From: Candidatus Aminicenantota bacterium
Lineage (GTDB): Bacteria > Acidobacteriota > Aminicenantia > S016-38
NCBI GenBank assembly: GCA_021161165.1
Contig: JAGHBF010000041.1
Span: 1 to 6,409, forward strand
DNA length: 6,409 nucleotides
Direction of reading: 5' to 3'
The notes under the pieces were generated by a model. The model was not told the DNA's origin and did no database searches. It saw only the letters and a program-made list of their open reading frames with translations. Every line of letters begins with the position of its first letter. Position 1 is the stretch's first letter. Position numbers and translations under genes: made by a program. Below are positions 6,042-6,409 of this stretch, one piece after another.

Positions 6042-6264
6042 ATACGGCAGAGAAAGAGGGCTCAAAGCTGTGTTCCTATTCACAATGCGGATTTTGTAAA
6101 AAAGAATATAATTCAATAAAAAGGATAATTTCTATCTTCTGGCTTCGTTTATTTTTAGCGAACATTTATCGTAAAATCTCCGAATAACCTTGACCTGGCT
6201 TTCTTATGCACTTATACTATGTTAGAAATTTTAAGAGTGAATGCTGTGTCTGCAGGAGGATAGC
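6042..6264. other. Noncoding gap before the phosphatase gene
   Basis: No gene is supported here. The first 140 bp are AT-rich with no clear terminator for the upstream gene. The last part carries the promoter and ribosome site described separately. Confidence 0.6.
6190..6218 (+). promoter_or_regulatory. Near-consensus sigma70 promoter of the histidine phosphatase gene
   Basis: TTGACC (6190-6195) and TATACT (6213-6218) are separated by 17 bp, each one mismatch from consensus. RNA would begin near 6225, giving a leader of about 40 bases that contains AGGAGGA (6254-6260). This is the best promoter in the window and implies expression independent of the upstream gene. Confidence 0.75.
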
Positions 6265-6409
6265 ATGAGAAATTACAACATTAAGCTAAGTTTTATTACC
6301 TTTGTAATGTTTTTGTCTTTGATATTTTCCGGGATTGCGTTTGCGCATGGAAAGGCGTCACCGAAAGAGACTGGCATAAGAACTCTTTATCTTATACGCC
6401 ATGGAGCTG
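6265..6409 (+). CDS. Exported histidine phosphatase superfamily protein, N-terminal part
   Basis: Only the first 48 codons are present; the right edge cuts the gene. Residues 1-27 form a Sec signal peptide (MRNYNIKLSF start, hydrophobic core, IAFA-HG cleavage area). Mature sequence then reaches LYLIRHGA (about residues 41-48), the catalytic RHG motif of the phosphoglycerate mutase-like/histidine phosphatase superfamily, where the His becomes phosphorylated. The signal peptide implies a periplasmic or secreted phosphatase rather than glycolytic phosphoglycerate mutase; the substrate cannot be told. The ATG at 6265 is preceded by AGGAGGA (6254-6260) at good spacing. An in-frame ATG at 6241 would add MLCLQEDS and has a poorer ribosome site, so it is less likely. 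Confidence 0.85.
   Translation, partial: MRNYNIKLSFITFVMFLSLIFSGIAFAHGKASPKETGIRTLYLIRHGA

Noticed and set aside
6189..6200. TGACCTGG as an inverted partner of GGGGTCAGG at 804, framing a mobile element
   Set aside because: The match is only a few bases, the two sites are 5.4 kb apart, and the 6190 sequence is better explained as a -35 box.
6241..6264. Alternative start ATG 6241 for the histidine phosphatase
   Set aside because: It adds an acidic MLCLQEDS ahead of a good signal peptide, and the strong AGGAGGA site is correctly spaced only for 6265.

Overview
This AT-rich bacterial window holds the distal end of a CRISPR array and six protein genes. The sixth gene is cut by the right edge. 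Shine-Dalgarno sites, sigma70-like promoter boxes and Sec signal peptides point to a bacterium. A CRISPR repeat ending in GAAAC, a subtilase with a long propeptide and a polyferredoxin-type membrane protein would fit an anaerobic, perhaps thermophilic, lineage. That placement is inference, because no marker gene is present and I do not name a taxon.

Layout from left to right: positions 1-666 are a CRISPR array. It shows the last 3 bases of one 30-bp repeat, nine intact identical repeats, ten spacers of 35-37 bp and a final repeat with a decayed 3' end. No cas gene is visible. Positions 667-840 are noncoding, with a perfect dyad and a possible promoter just before the next gene. Positions 841-2351 (+) are a two-gene unit: a multi-span membrane protein with two 4Fe-4S clusters (NapH/YccM-like), then a DUF488 protein 11 bp downstream. 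Converging on it is a DUF985 cupin gene (2385-2885, -). A strong hairpin terminator (2901-2930) separates that gene from a secreted subtilisin-like S8 protease (2950-4545, -). A 251-bp divergent intergenic region carries promoters for the protease and for an unrecognised secreted two-domain protein (4797-6041, +). After about 220 bp with a near-consensus promoter comes the start of a secreted histidine-phosphatase-superfamily protein (6265-6409, +, incomplete).

Functionally, the left half is CRISPR memory next to a redox membrane protein. The right half is an export-oriented neighbourhood with three signal-peptide proteins. The protease and the unknown protein share one regulatory region, but nothing shows that they work together. 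I see no clearly novel multi-gene system. The most unusual points are a Gly-to-Arg change beside the protease oxyanion Asn, a possible leaderless start for the 4Fe-4S protein, an attenuator-like arrangement before the cupin gene, and the unassigned secreted protein.
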